This document shows, piece by piece, positions 48,587 through 58,492 of a DNA stretch of 64,000 nucleotides. The notes below the pieces were generated by a model. The model did not search any database, was not told the origin of the DNA, and saw only the letters and a program-made list of their open reading frames with translations. Each line of letters starts with the position of its first letter. The stretch's first letter is position 1. Both the position numbers and the translations under genes were made by a program. Source of the stretch: Rattus norvegicus (lineage: Eukaryota; Chordata; Mammalia; Rodentia; Muridae); the NCBI RefSeq assembly GCF_036323735.1, contig NC_086032.1, forward strand, positions 44,447,335-44,511,334, given 5' to 3'.

Positions 48587-48782
48587 ATTTTTTATTAATT
48601 TTCATCAATTTTTAAATATTTTAGTTATATGAGTACACTGTTGCTATCTTCAGACACACCAGAAGAGGGCATCAAATCCAATTACAGATGGTTGTGAGCC
48701 ACCATGTGGCTGCTGGGATTTGAACTCAGGACCTCTGGAAGAGCAGTCAGTGCTCATAACCACTGAGCCATCTCTCCAGCTC
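48587..48782 (-). mobile_element. B2 SINE
   Basis: Near-consensus antisense B2. The perfect 13-bp duplication TATAGTTAAGTCT lies at 48574-48586 and 48783-48795. Confidence 0.95.
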
Positions 48783-48846
48783 TATAGTTAAGTCTTTTAA
48801 ATGTCCCTCGGGTGTGAGGAAACAGAACCCACAGTGGTGGAGTTCA

Positions 48847-48848
48847 AA

Positions 48849-48886
<38 letters not shown>

Positions 48887-48963
48887 AAGAAAGAAAGAAA
48901 GAAAGAAAGAAAGGAAGGAAGGAAGGAAGGAAGGAAGAAAGAAAGGAACAAAGAAAGAAAGAA
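48847..48963. repeat. (GAAA)n/(GA)n/(GGAA)n polypurine tract
   Basis: Tetramer runs switching from GAAA to GA to GAAA to GGAA. The Lys/Glu/Arg-rich open frame across it is a by-product. Confidence 0.95.
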
Positions 48964-49244
48964 TAGGCCCTAGCTGCTTAAAATGGTTTGAAGAGATGGC
49001 AGTAGCTGTATTCCTTGTGATCCATGGGAACCTGGAGGGCAGAGAGGTGGGGTCCCCTCAAGGTAGGGGTGTAAGAGGAGGTGTAGATCTCCAGGGATAG
49101 GGGTATAAGGAACAAGCTAATACTACACCAGGCTGGAAGATTTCTGGGCTGCAGACCCAGGAAGCTGAGGGGTCTGGGCTGTATTGTTTGCCACTGTCCC
49201 CCTAAGACTCTTTTGGATACTTTGCTACGTTCCCTCCCTGTTCT

Positions 49245-49373
49245 TACCTGTCCTCTCCTATCCCTTCTGGTGCCTCTTACCTGTCCTCTCCTATCCCTTC
49301 TGGTGCCTCTTACCTGTCCTCTCCTATCCCTTCTGGTGCCTCTTACCTGTCCTCTCCTATCCCTTCTGGTGCG
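49245..49373. repeat. 33-bp minisatellite, about 3.9 identical copies
   Basis: Units start at 49245, 49278, 49311 and 49344 with no difference seen between copies (each begins TACCTGTCCTCTCC). The length is a multiple of three, so all frames stay open and give an 11-residue repeat. Confidence 0.95.
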
Positions 49374-49768
49374 GAAACCCAGAGCACCACCCGGTTTCTG
49401 AAAAAGATCTGGGGGGTGGCGGGGGGGAACTAATCAAACGAAATGAAAACCCACTTCCTTCCCTATCCTAGATCAAAGGGGATGATGGTCTGACTTAAGA
49501 CCCAGGGCTGGAGGTGCAAGTGGGGGAAACCAGGGTGATTTGGGGGAGAGTTCACCGGGAGTGAAGGATGAATATCAGTGTAGGGGCCCAAAGCTCACAC
49601 AAGTAATACAGAGGTAGGTGAAAAGGCAGAAAACTATGGGAACGTGGAAAGAAAATGGAACCCTTCCACAGCTGAGAACCAATCATTCCAGCACAACTAG
49701 CGAGCCCTGGGAAGACTGCTGACACAGAGACAGCATTAATTTTAAGAATGCTAAAATAACAGGAAACC

Positions 49769-49870
49769 GGGGGCTGGGGATTTAGCTCAGTGGTAGAGCG
49801 CTTGCCTAGGAAGCACAAGGCCCTGGGTTCGGTCCCCAGCTCCGAAAAAAAAAAAAAGACCCCCCCCAAA
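49769..49870 (+). mobile_element. ID SINE
   Basis: Near-consensus ID. The perfect 16-bp duplication AAAATAACAGGAAACC lies at 49753-49768 and 49871-49886. The tail holds an unusual C-run. Confidence 0.96.
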
Positions 49871-50781
49871 AAAATAACAGGAAACCAGGTTTACACTTAG
49901 TGTCATGGCTATGACCTCAGCCCTCTCCTGAATATTTTCTAGAACTCTCACAAATAAGATCATTAGCCTTGGTTTACAGTGAAGAAATGTTTCCTAACCC
50001 ATGCATCCAGTTGCTCTACAGTGCCCAACTGAAGCCCGCCCCGCCGTAGCCCCGCCCACACAGCACAGGACTCTGCCAATCTCTCCTTTAAACTCCTCAA
50101 GCAACTCCCCAAAGATAATAAGTTTTTTAAAAAAAATCACCAAAAATCTTGCGTGTGGCTGTTGTAAAGACAGTGAATTCTGGATGTCCTTGAGAAACTG
50201 ATACCCACGCGTGGGTGGGTCTCACTCTTTCCCAAGCCCTTCTTGTTGTAATTAATCTTTGTGCTTAAGATCAACATTTAAGCTATCCTCTAGTAAACTC
50301 TAATTCTGCTTCACACTGGGTCATCCTGAAATTATTTTCTGCAACAAACCCAAAAATCCAGCTTTAACTGGATGAAGGACCCTAAGAAAGAATGTTTCAG
50401 GTTGCTAGAGGCCTAATCCCTGGGGCCATTGACATTAAACATTCCTGCACGCAGGAGGCTTGGCTACTTCTTTGTTGTTTTTTTTATTGAAAATGGATTT
50501 TTTTTCCCACTACATAATATATCCGGACTATGGTTCCCCCCACTTTTTAGTTCTTCCCCACCTCCCCTCCCACACAGACTCACCGCCTTTCTGTCCTTCA
50601 TTATAAAACAAACAGGTAATACTAAAATATAATAAGATTAAAAACCAAAAGTAATACATCAGAATAGGGCAAAACAAGTAACCAGAAGGAAAAGAGCCCA
50701 AAGAAAGGTACACGAAATGGATACAGATGGAGAGACCCACTTGTTCACATACGCAGGAATCTTATAAAAACTCTAAGCTAA

Positions 50782-50868
50782 GGGGTTGGGGATTTAGCTC
50801 AGTGGTAGAGCGCTTGCCTAGCAAACGCAAGGCCCTGGGTTCGGTCCCCAGCTCCGGAAAAAAAACAA
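50782..50868 (+). mobile_element. ID SINE inside the L1
   Basis: GGGGTTGGGGATTTAGCTCA...CCCCAGCTCCGG with an A-rich tail. Imperfect duplication around AAACTCTAAGCTAAG / AAACCTCCAAGCTAG. Confidence 0.92.
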
Positions 50869-50968
50869 AACCTCCAAGCTAGAAGGCATAATCTATATAC
50901 AAAGAACTTGTAGGGTAAAAAGAGAGAAAAATATATATAAATAAAATAAAAATAAGATAAATTGAAAA

Positions 50969-51155
50969 TGGGCTGGAGAGATGGCTCAGAGGTTAAGAGC
51001 ACTGACTGTTCTTCCCGAGGTCCTGAGTTCAAATCCCATCAACCACATGGTGGCTCACAACCATCTGCAATGATATCCAATGCCCTCATCTGCTGTGTCT
51101 GAAGAAAGCAACAGTGTACTCACATACATAGAATAAATAAATCTTTAAAAAAAAA
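50969..51155 (+). mobile_element. B2 SINE inside the L1
   Basis: Near-consensus B2. AAGATAAATTGAA duplicated at 50954-50966 and 51156-51168. Confidence 0.94.
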
Positions 51156-52384
51156 AAGATAAATTGAAGACAAACAACCCTGACATGATATTATGAGACA
51201 GAGAATCTCCATTTGATGTCTTCTGTTGACCACCGATTGCTGGGCATTGCAACCTATGCGGAAGTTTGTTTCCTCAGTGAGACTCACTTGGAAAAAACTA
51301 CATTTTCTTTTGTAAATGGTTATCAATTAGCGATACTTCTGGGCTAGAGATAAGGGTATGTGGCCACTCCTTCTTTTAGCACTAGGACCATGTCTGGTGC
51401 AGTCTTGTGCAGGCCCCATGCAGGCCCTGGGTCTCAGTGTGAGTTCATATGTCTTTGGGTTCCTATATGCATTGAGCCTCTTCATTTAGAAGGCCTTGTT
51501 TTCTTAGTGTTTTCTGTCCCCTTCGGCTCTTACATTCTTTCTGTTTCCTCTTCTGCAAACCCTTCCTTGAGCCCTGAGGAGAGAGATTTGATGGAGGCCT
51601 CCCTCTTAGGGCTGAGTGTTCCAAGGTCTCTCACTCTCTGCCTAATGTCTGGCTGTTGGTTCCATATTTGTTCCCATCTGCTGCAGGAGGAAGCTTCTCT
51701 GATGCTGGTGAGCAAAGCGCTGCTCTATGAGGACAGCAGAATATGATCAGGAGCCATTTCATTGGTATGGTTTTGTTGTTTGTTTGCTTGCTTGCTTAGA
51801 ACAGTAGTGTTTGGTTTTATCCTAGGTCTCTGGGCTATCATCAGGTTCTTGGTTGCCCAAGCAGTATTGAGTATGGGTTCCATTTTGTGAAGTTGAACCT
51901 TAAGTCAAAGCAGTTATCTGTTGGTTACTCCCACAAGTTTAGTATCTTGCAAGCAGGACCTCATTTAGATTAAAGTGTTTGCGATTGGGTTGGTGCTTAT
52001 GTTTCTCTTTTGGAAGTATGCAGGGTAGTCTCCTGTACCATAGATGTCAGCATGTTGGGGGTGAGGCACTGGCTTAACATCTCCATCTTGATTTGTGTAG
52101 ACATTGTGGAGGACAACCTATAGTCTAGGCAACAGCCTGGGTTGTTTGGGGGTTCCCATGGGAACCCTTTGGCCAACAACTCAATTAGGTGTAACCCAGT
52201 CAGGGAATTGGAAGCTTCATTTAGTCACAAGAGTTCTCCAGTTGGGGCTCTGTCTCCCCAGTATTTGATGATTTCATTTAGGTCCCCTTTATATATGTAT
52301 ATATTTTATAAAGCTTCTACTGTAGTAAGATTCCTTCCTCTTCTCTCCTCTTGTCTCCGCATTTGAGCCTCCTGTTCCAATGTT

Positions 52385-52431
52385 CATCCATCCATCCATC
52401 CATCCATCCATCCATCCATCCATCCATCCAT
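52385..52431. repeat. (CATC)n microsatellite
   Basis: About 11 units, within L1 3' UTR. Confidence 0.95.
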
Positions 52432-52954
52432 GACTTTCTATTCTATTTTATTTCCCATTCTTAGGGAGATCTGTCCCTCCTTTATACCTTAATCTAACCG
52501 TAACCTCTGTGGTTCTAGGGATCATAACTTTGTTATCGTTGATTTAAGAACTAACATCCTCATATACATGAATACATCTTATTCTTTCTGGGTCAGGAAC
52601 TACCTCCTGTTTCCATCTATTTCCCTGCAAATACCATTTTTTTAACAGCTCATTGTGTGAATGAACCACATTTTTTTTCTATTCATCTGTTGAGGAACGG
52701 CTAAATTATTAGCAATTTCTGACTATTATGAATAGAGCAGCAACGAACCTGATTGAGCAAGTGTCTGTGACAGGATGAAGTGTTCTTTGAGTATATGCCC
52801 AAGAGTGGTATAGCTGTTTCTTTTTTTTTAAAAGATTTTCAAACTTTTTATTGGTTCTTTTTGAACTTCACATTGTGCACCCCAATCCCACTCATTTCCC
52901 CCTCCCTTTGTACCCACCCATGAAACCTTTCCCTCAACAGAGAAAAAAAATCTT

Positions 52955-53350
52955 TATTTTTTATTTTTTATTTTTTTATTTTTTATCTTTATTAATTTGA
53001 GTATTTATTATTTACATTTCGATTGTTATTCCCCTTCTCAGTTTCTGGGCCAACATCCCCTTATCCCTTCCCCCTCCCCTTCTATATGTTTTCCCTTCCC
53101 CATCCTCCCCCCATTACCATCCTCCCCCCAACAATCACATTCACTGGGGGTTCAGTCTTAGCAGGACCCAGGGCTTCCCCTTCCACTGGTGCTCTTACTA
53201 GGCTATTCATTGCTACCTATGCAGTTGGAGCCCAGGGTCAGTTCATGTATAGTCTTTGGGTAGTGGCTTAGTCCCTGGAAGCTCTGGTTGGTTGGCATTG
53301 TTGTTCATATGGTGTCTCAAGCCCCTTCAAGCTCTTCCAGTCCAGAGGGG
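52955..53350 (-). mobile_element. Young 5'-truncated L1 (rat type) 3' UTR
   Basis: Antisense copy of the same 3' UTR seen in sense at 63.5-63.8 kb (for example GGAAGCTCTGGTTGGTTGGC and the pyrimidine-rich block at 53060-53130). A 13-14-bp duplication, GA(8-9)TCTT, flanks it at 52942-52954 and 53351-53364. Confidence 0.9.
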
Positions 53351-53599
53351 GAAAAAAAAATCTTGTTGTGGAAGCTGTAGTATACCATAGTGTGTCCCAC
53401 AGTATGTCCTTTTGTTCACATTTCTTTGCTTGCAGATGTTCTGCAATGACTCATTGGTGTGGTATGAAGCCTCTGGCTTCCGCTACTCTATAGATACCGG
53501 AACCTCATTGGGGCTCCTCTCAGATGTCTTGTTGTTGCACTGTGTCATGGAGATACTGTAGTTTTGCATCTGTAAAACCAGCCCCTTCATGCATTCCAG

Positions 53600-54560
53600 C
53601 AATTCACTGATGGAGTATGTGTTGGGGTGGACCAATTGAAAGCCATAGATCCAGACCTGAGAGAATCAGAGATGGTCAGCCTGCTGGCTCTCATGCTCTC
53701 ATGCCCTTGGGGCTGGCTTACCAGAAACCCCTGCAACCAGGACCTGCTGCCCAGGTGAGATGCAGGGCCTGCTCTCCTGAATACTGCAGCCACGAGGGAC
53801 ATGGCCAGTTCTCCCACTCTGGTGACCCTGGATAAGGGAGGTGAAGAGAGTGTTTCTCCCTCAACTGCACCACCAGACAAGAGGCAAAGTCAGCTCTCCT
53901 TTGTGGCTGGCTCATTAGCAAGTCCACATCCAGGGCCAGCTCTATATGCTGCCCAGGCAAGGTACAAGGCCTGCTCTTCTGAGTGCGCAGCAGTTGAGGA
54001 ACAGGACTAGCTCTCTTGTCTCATGACCCTAGTGCCAGCTCTACCACCTGCCCTAGGTCCAAGGGACCAGGGTAGAGGACTCTGCAACATGGCAGACAAG
54101 AGGCAGGACCAGCTCTCCCCCACCACCAGGGTCAGTTTCACTGTGCTGCCCAGATGAAGCACAGGGCCTGCTTCCCTGAGCACTGAACCAGGTCAAGGGA
54201 AGGGACAACTCTCCTATACTAATGACCCCATCGTGGCCAGCTCTCCTGCCCACCTCTGGTGGCAAGGGCAAAAGAGAGGAGAGGGGATCTCTTCCTTGCC
54301 AACACACCACACAGCAGACAAGAAACTGGGCCGGCTCTCCCACACTCATGACCTCCAGACCAGCTAACCCACACTCCCCACATCTAGGGCCAGTTCTACT
54401 GTGTTGTCCAGCTGAGGTGCAGGGCCTGCTCTTCTGAGTGTTTCATCTGATAGAGGGCAGGGCCAGCTCTTTTGCTCTTGTGCCCCCAGGGCCAGGTCTC
54501 CTGCCTGCCACAGGTGATGAGGGACAAGGGGTGAGGGGGGTATCTCTCATCCATGCTACC
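53600..54560. repeat. About 200-bp diverged tandem units
   Basis: The word (C)AGGGCCTGCTCTYCTGAGTG recurs at about 53763, 53965, 54162 and 54420. Between the recurrences lie GGGCCAGCTCTNCTG and CTCATGCCC words. Copies are strongly diverged. Confidence 0.7.
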
Positions 54561-55887
54561 ACAGGGAGATGGGTGGTAGGCTCAGTTCTTCCATGCTTGC
54601 ATCCTTGGGGCTGGCTAATCCACAACTCCAACAATGTATGGGACCTGATCTCCCAATCACTGTGACTGGGTCTCCTGCTCTCCTGCCTCTGGGGCCAGCC
54701 TTCCCACAATGCCCCGGGTGAGGGATGGGGTCTGTTCTGCACAGCCCTCAGATATCAACATGTCCCCAGTGGCAGCCCAGACCAGGACCTTCTGACCTGC
54801 CTGAACTTCGGTGGTAACAGATCTCTGCTGCTGCAGATCCACAGACCCAGATGTGGCTCCCAGTGTCAGTACAGGCCAAGACCCCACCATGGTCCCAGTT
54901 GGCATCACTGGCTACTCACATCAGGCTGTTCCTCACTACCCTATAGTCTCCAGTTCTGCCTCTCTTCACTGTGCTCACATCCTTTTGTTTCTTTCTCTTC
55001 CATTTCTCCACCACTTACTTGATCCTCTTAGTGGCTCCCGGAGACTCTGGGGTAATTTCAGGAGTGCTCTGTCTCATGTATCCATTACAATACCAGGTGG
55101 GGTCATCTTGAGCATGGTCTGCCCCCTCCCTCATTCCCAAGACCTGGGGTGCACCAGACTGATATTTATTTCAGGAAAACTCTCTGTCTGTGCCCCACGG
55201 TGCTGTTCCAGTGAGCATTTCAGACTCGCTCCTCTACTGGACCACCCGAGTGTCTGTCTGTCTTGGGCTCACTTCTGCCTGGAGCCCATGGCCCCAGGTG
55301 AGGTTGTTTTAGTCTCTGGCTTGCTTCCTGTCCTGGGAGCCTGTCCAGGGCTGCCTGGCATTGGAGTAGTGGTCATCTGAGGCTAGCTCCCTGTCCAGGC
55401 CATCTAGCACCAGACTTGTGGTGTTCTCAGGTTCGCTTTTTTTTAGGGACTGTTAGGCTACTGACCATTCAGATGTTCACAGGTCAGAACAGCCTCTATA
55501 GACATAGCCTTTGTCATTTCTGCCACCTACTAATGCTCATGTGACCTAGCAGCCATATCTGCAATGGCCCTAGAGTCAGGAGTGTAGCTGGATTTGAAGG
55601 TGGATGGATGGGTTCCCATCTTCCTGAAGAACTGCCCCACCGGTTTTCATAGTGTATGAGTTTGCAGTCCCGGAGCAGTGGACTTTATTGTTCACTGCCC
55701 AGGGGCAGGTGTGCTTCACGTTCAAGGTTATCACTCTTGCTCTCAAGTCTCCAGTGTGCCTTGAAATGGCTGAGGTCTAAGATGAATGGTCCACTTTTCC
55801 CATAGTAACTCCAGCTTAGGAAATCCTAACAGACCTAGTAAGCTTGCCTGCCCTTCAATGCAGAGAGAGCAAGTCATCCATTATCTT

Positions 55888-55989
55888 TTTTTTTTTTTCT
55901 TTTTTCTTTTTTTTCGGAGCTGGGGACCAAACCCAGGGCCTTGCATTTGCTAGGCAAGCGCTCTACCACTGAGCTAAATTCCCAACCCC
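55888..55989 (-). mobile_element. ID SINE
   Basis: Antisense ID (GGAGCTGGGGACCAAACCCA...GAGCTAAATTCCCAACCCC). The 15-bp duplication GTCAT(C/T)CATTATCTT lies at 55873-55887 and 55990-56004. Confidence 0.95.
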
Positions 55990-56102
55990 GTCATTCATTA
56001 TCTTAAACACTAAAGTGATCTGCCATTGCCTGGAGGGTGAGGTTACCCTTTTTCCAAGCTGTTGTCTGTACAGATGATCCATGAAAGAGTGCCATCAGTG
56101 TC

Positions 56103-56479
56103 TGTGGTGGTGTGAATAGGAACGGCTCCCATAGACTCCTGTGTTTGAATGCTTGGCCATAGGGAGTGGCATTATTAGGAGGCATGGACTTGTTTGAGTA
56201 GGTGTGGCCTTGCCGGAGGAAGTGAGTCACGGTGGAGTTGGGCTTTGAGGTGATATATGTTTAATATACACTCAGTGTGACAGTCTTCTGCTGGTTGTCG
56301 ATCAAGATGTAGAACTCTCAGCTCCGTCTCCAGCACCATGTCGGCCTGCACCTGCCGTGCTTCTCACCATGATGAAAATGGACTGAACCTCTGAAACTCT
56401 AAGCCAGTCCCATATGCTTTCTCTTATAAGAGTTGACATGATCATGGTGTCCCTTCAAAGCAACAGAAACCCTAAGACA
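56103..56479 (+). mobile_element. MaLR-type solo LTR
   Basis: Starts TGTGGTGGTGTGAATAGGAA and ends CCCTAAGACA. Contains GGCATTATTAGGAGGCATGG and GAAAATGGACTGAACCTCTG. Flanking 5-mers GTGTC / GTGCC match 4/5. Confidence 0.85.
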
Positions 56480-56724
56480 GTGCCTTCACTCAGAACATAG
56501 AAGGCAAAAGCCCAGAGAACTGCCTCTAAACACTTACTTGCCTGCTCTTACCCCTGTGTCCTTTACTTTGGCCTACTTTGTCCATCTGAATTTTCAGTTG
56601 ACTTTGTATAGTTTGTGCGATAGTATTACATTGCTAAATATCAATTGTGATTTATGTTTTTATGCATTAAAATGCATTTTTATTTTAAAAAATATAGATA
56701 GTATCTTAGTTTTAATAAGTAGAT

Positions 56725-57077
56725 GAGGACTGGAGAGATGGCTCAGCAGTTAGGAGCACTTGCCCAGATTCAGTTCCCAGCACTATGTGGTGACTCACAA
56801 CCACCTGTCAATTCACTTCCAAGGGATCCGACACCCTATTCTGACCTCATGGGCCACTACATACATGCAGGCAGAATACTCACACACATATACTTCTTTT
56901 TAAATGATTTATTTATTTATTATATATGAGTACACTGTAGCTGTCTCAGATACACCAGAAAAGGGCACCAGATCTCATTACAGATGGTTGTGAGCCACCA
57001 TGTGGTTGCTGGGATTTGAACTCAGGACCTCTGGAAGAGCAATCAGTGCTCTTAACCACTGAGCCATCTCTCCAGCC
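56725..57077. mobile_element. B2/B3 (+) with B2 (-) inserted in its tail
   Basis: Sense SINE at 56725-56893, then antisense near-consensus B2 at 56894-57077. CACACATATAC is duplicated at 56883-56893 and 57078-57088. Confidence 0.93.
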
Positions 57078-57757
57078 CACACATATACATTTTAAGTTAT
57101 TAGTAATTAGTTCTAATTAGTAACTAAAATTGTAAATGTGCAAAGCAATTGTCTTTGAAAATAAATAAACCAATTCTAACAATAAGACAATGAAATCCTT
57201 GGAATCCAGAAGAAGCAGACACAGAAACCGATTTGCAATAGTGTTTCTGCAATGCAAGGCACAAAAGATGTTTACAAGTGAAACAACTTACACACACTAA
57301 AGAACAACTCACTCCTGCAGAGCAACATGACGAATCACCATAATGAGACACCAGTGTGTAAGAAGGATTTTTTTAAAAAGAACATTTAAAGATTGATTAT
57401 ACAGAAACATGCAGGGTGTGGGGCACAGCACCAGTGGGAACCATAAGGATGGAATGAAACATCAAGAAAAGAAAGGGAAGATTTAGAAAAAGAGAAAAAA
57501 AGATTTTTAAAAATTATTTGTCCTAGATAGCTTTAACTGTCAACTTAACTCAGCCTGGAGTCACCTGAGATGGAGTTGCTCAGATGAGGCTTGTCTGTTG
57601 GGGGTTGTCTTGATTGTTAATTGGTACAGAATGGCTCATCCCACTGCCTGTAAGTGGTAGCATTCTCTGGGAAGATAGATGGTCCTATGCTGATGCAGAA
57701 GCAAGCTAACTGAATCCATGTCTGCGAGCCAATCAGTAAGCAGCATTTCCCTGTAGT

Positions 57758-57816
57758 GGTTCTTCTTCCTCTTCTTCCTCTTCTTCCTCTTCTTCCTCTT
57801 CTTCCTCTTCTTCCTT

Positions 57817-57852
<36 letters not shown>

Positions 57853-57865
57853 CTCCTCCTCCTCC

Positions 57866-57900
<35 letters not shown>

Positions 57901-57901
57901 C

Positions 57902-57954
<53 letters not shown>

Positions 57955-58108
57955 CTCCTCCTCCTCCTCCTCCTCTTCTTCTTCTTCTTCTTCTTCTTCT
58001 TCTTCTTCTTCTTCTTCTTCTTCTTCTCCTCCTTCTTCTTCTTCTTCTTCTTCTTCTTCTTGTCTCTTCCTCCTCCTCTCTTGTTTCTTCTCCTCTTCTT
58101 CTTCCTCA
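57758..58108. repeat. 350-bp polypyrimidine (CTT/CTC)n tract
   Basis: Almost pure T/C on this strand: CTTCTTCCT, CTCCTCCTCTTC and (TTC)n blocks. Open frames giving poly-Glu, poly-Lys/Arg or poly-Leu/Pro across it are artefacts of composition. Confidence 0.97.
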
Positions 58109-58243
58109 AGACAAGGTCTCTCTCTCTCCAAAGCTCTGGCCGCCCTGAAATGCACTATGTGGACCAAGCTGGCCTTGAACTCAGAAATTCATCTCTTCTG
58201 TCTCCTGAGTGCTGGGATTAAAGATATATCTGTTCATATCCAG
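58108..58243 (-). mobile_element. B1 SINE
   Basis: Antisense B1: GACAAGGTCTCTCTCTCTCC, CAAGCTGGCCTTGAACTCAG, GAGTGCTGGGATTAAAG. Its T-rich tail side faces the pyrimidine tract. Confidence 0.88.
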
Positions 58244-58438
58244 ACTTCTCCATGGTTTCTGCTTCAAGTTGCTGTTGAGTTTCTACACTGACTTCCTCCA
58301 GTGACAGACTGTTAACTATAAAAACTGAAATAAGCCCTTCCCTCCCCTAAGTTACAGTGGGCAGAGTGTTAATTACAGCGATAGAGATGAAATGAAACAT
58401 TGAAATTAATAGAATATAAGACAAAATTCAAAATTCAG

Positions 58439-58445
<7 letters not shown>

Positions 58446-58489
<44 letters not shown>
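58446..58489. repeat. (GA)n microsatellite
   Basis: Perfect run of about 21 units. Confidence 0.96.

Positions 58490-58492
<3 letters not shown>

Larger units (their letters stand above)
50478..52817 (-). mobile_element. L1 (Lx-like) 3' UTR and ORF2 C-terminus, with nested SINEs
   Basis: Antisense L1, with poly(T) at about 50474-50485 marking its 3' end. The long 3' UTR includes GGCTATCATCAGGTTCTTGG. ORF2 C-terminal sequence is at 52640-52817, where the reverse complement carries the GGCATATAC...CAATGAGCTG-like region of rodent L1. An ID (50782-50868, +) and a B2 (50969-51155, +) are inserted. A (CATC)n tract lies at 52385-52431. More of ORF2 seems to continue at about 55585-55750. No intact frame remains. 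Confidence 0.72.
52819..55575 (-). mobile_element. Second L1-related element (3' part) inserted in the first
   Basis: Starts with poly(T) and TTTTTATTGGTTCTTTTTGA, an antisense L1 3' end. It is interrupted by a young L1 (52955-53350), then resumes with ATCTTGTTGTGGAAGCTGTA. It continues into G+C-richer DNA with about 200-bp internal repeats (53600-54560). A related word, GAGTGG/TATAGCTG versus GAGTG/TAGCTG, occurs at both borders. The assignment of the 54-55.5 kb part to L1 is tentative; many overlapping open frames there look fortuitous. Confidence 0.5.
57530..58395 (+). mobile_element. MaLR/ORR1-like LTR split by a polypyrimidine tract and B1
   Basis: The left part has TTTAACTGTCAACTTAACTC and GATTGTTAATTGGTACAGAA. 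The right part (58245-58395) has AAAAACTGAAATAAGCCCTT. A B1 (-) at 58108-58243 and the tract 57758-58108 lie between them. Confidence 0.6.

Noticed and set aside
49245..49373. CRISPR-like direct repeats
   Set aside because: Units are contiguous with no unique spacers, in a mammalian genome.
49184..49471. Protein with four 11-residue repeats
   Set aside because: Automatic result of a 33-bp minisatellite. The flanks show no coding features or splice sites.
53587..55380. Several overlapping frames of 70-189 codons on both strands
   Set aside because: They overlap a diverged repeat array next to L1 sequence and are open in multiple frames at once. No domain is recognisable.
57636..58167. Frames encoding poly-Glu, poly-Lys/Arg and poly-Leu/Pro
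   Set aside because: All three are readings of the same pure polypyrimidine/polypurine tract.
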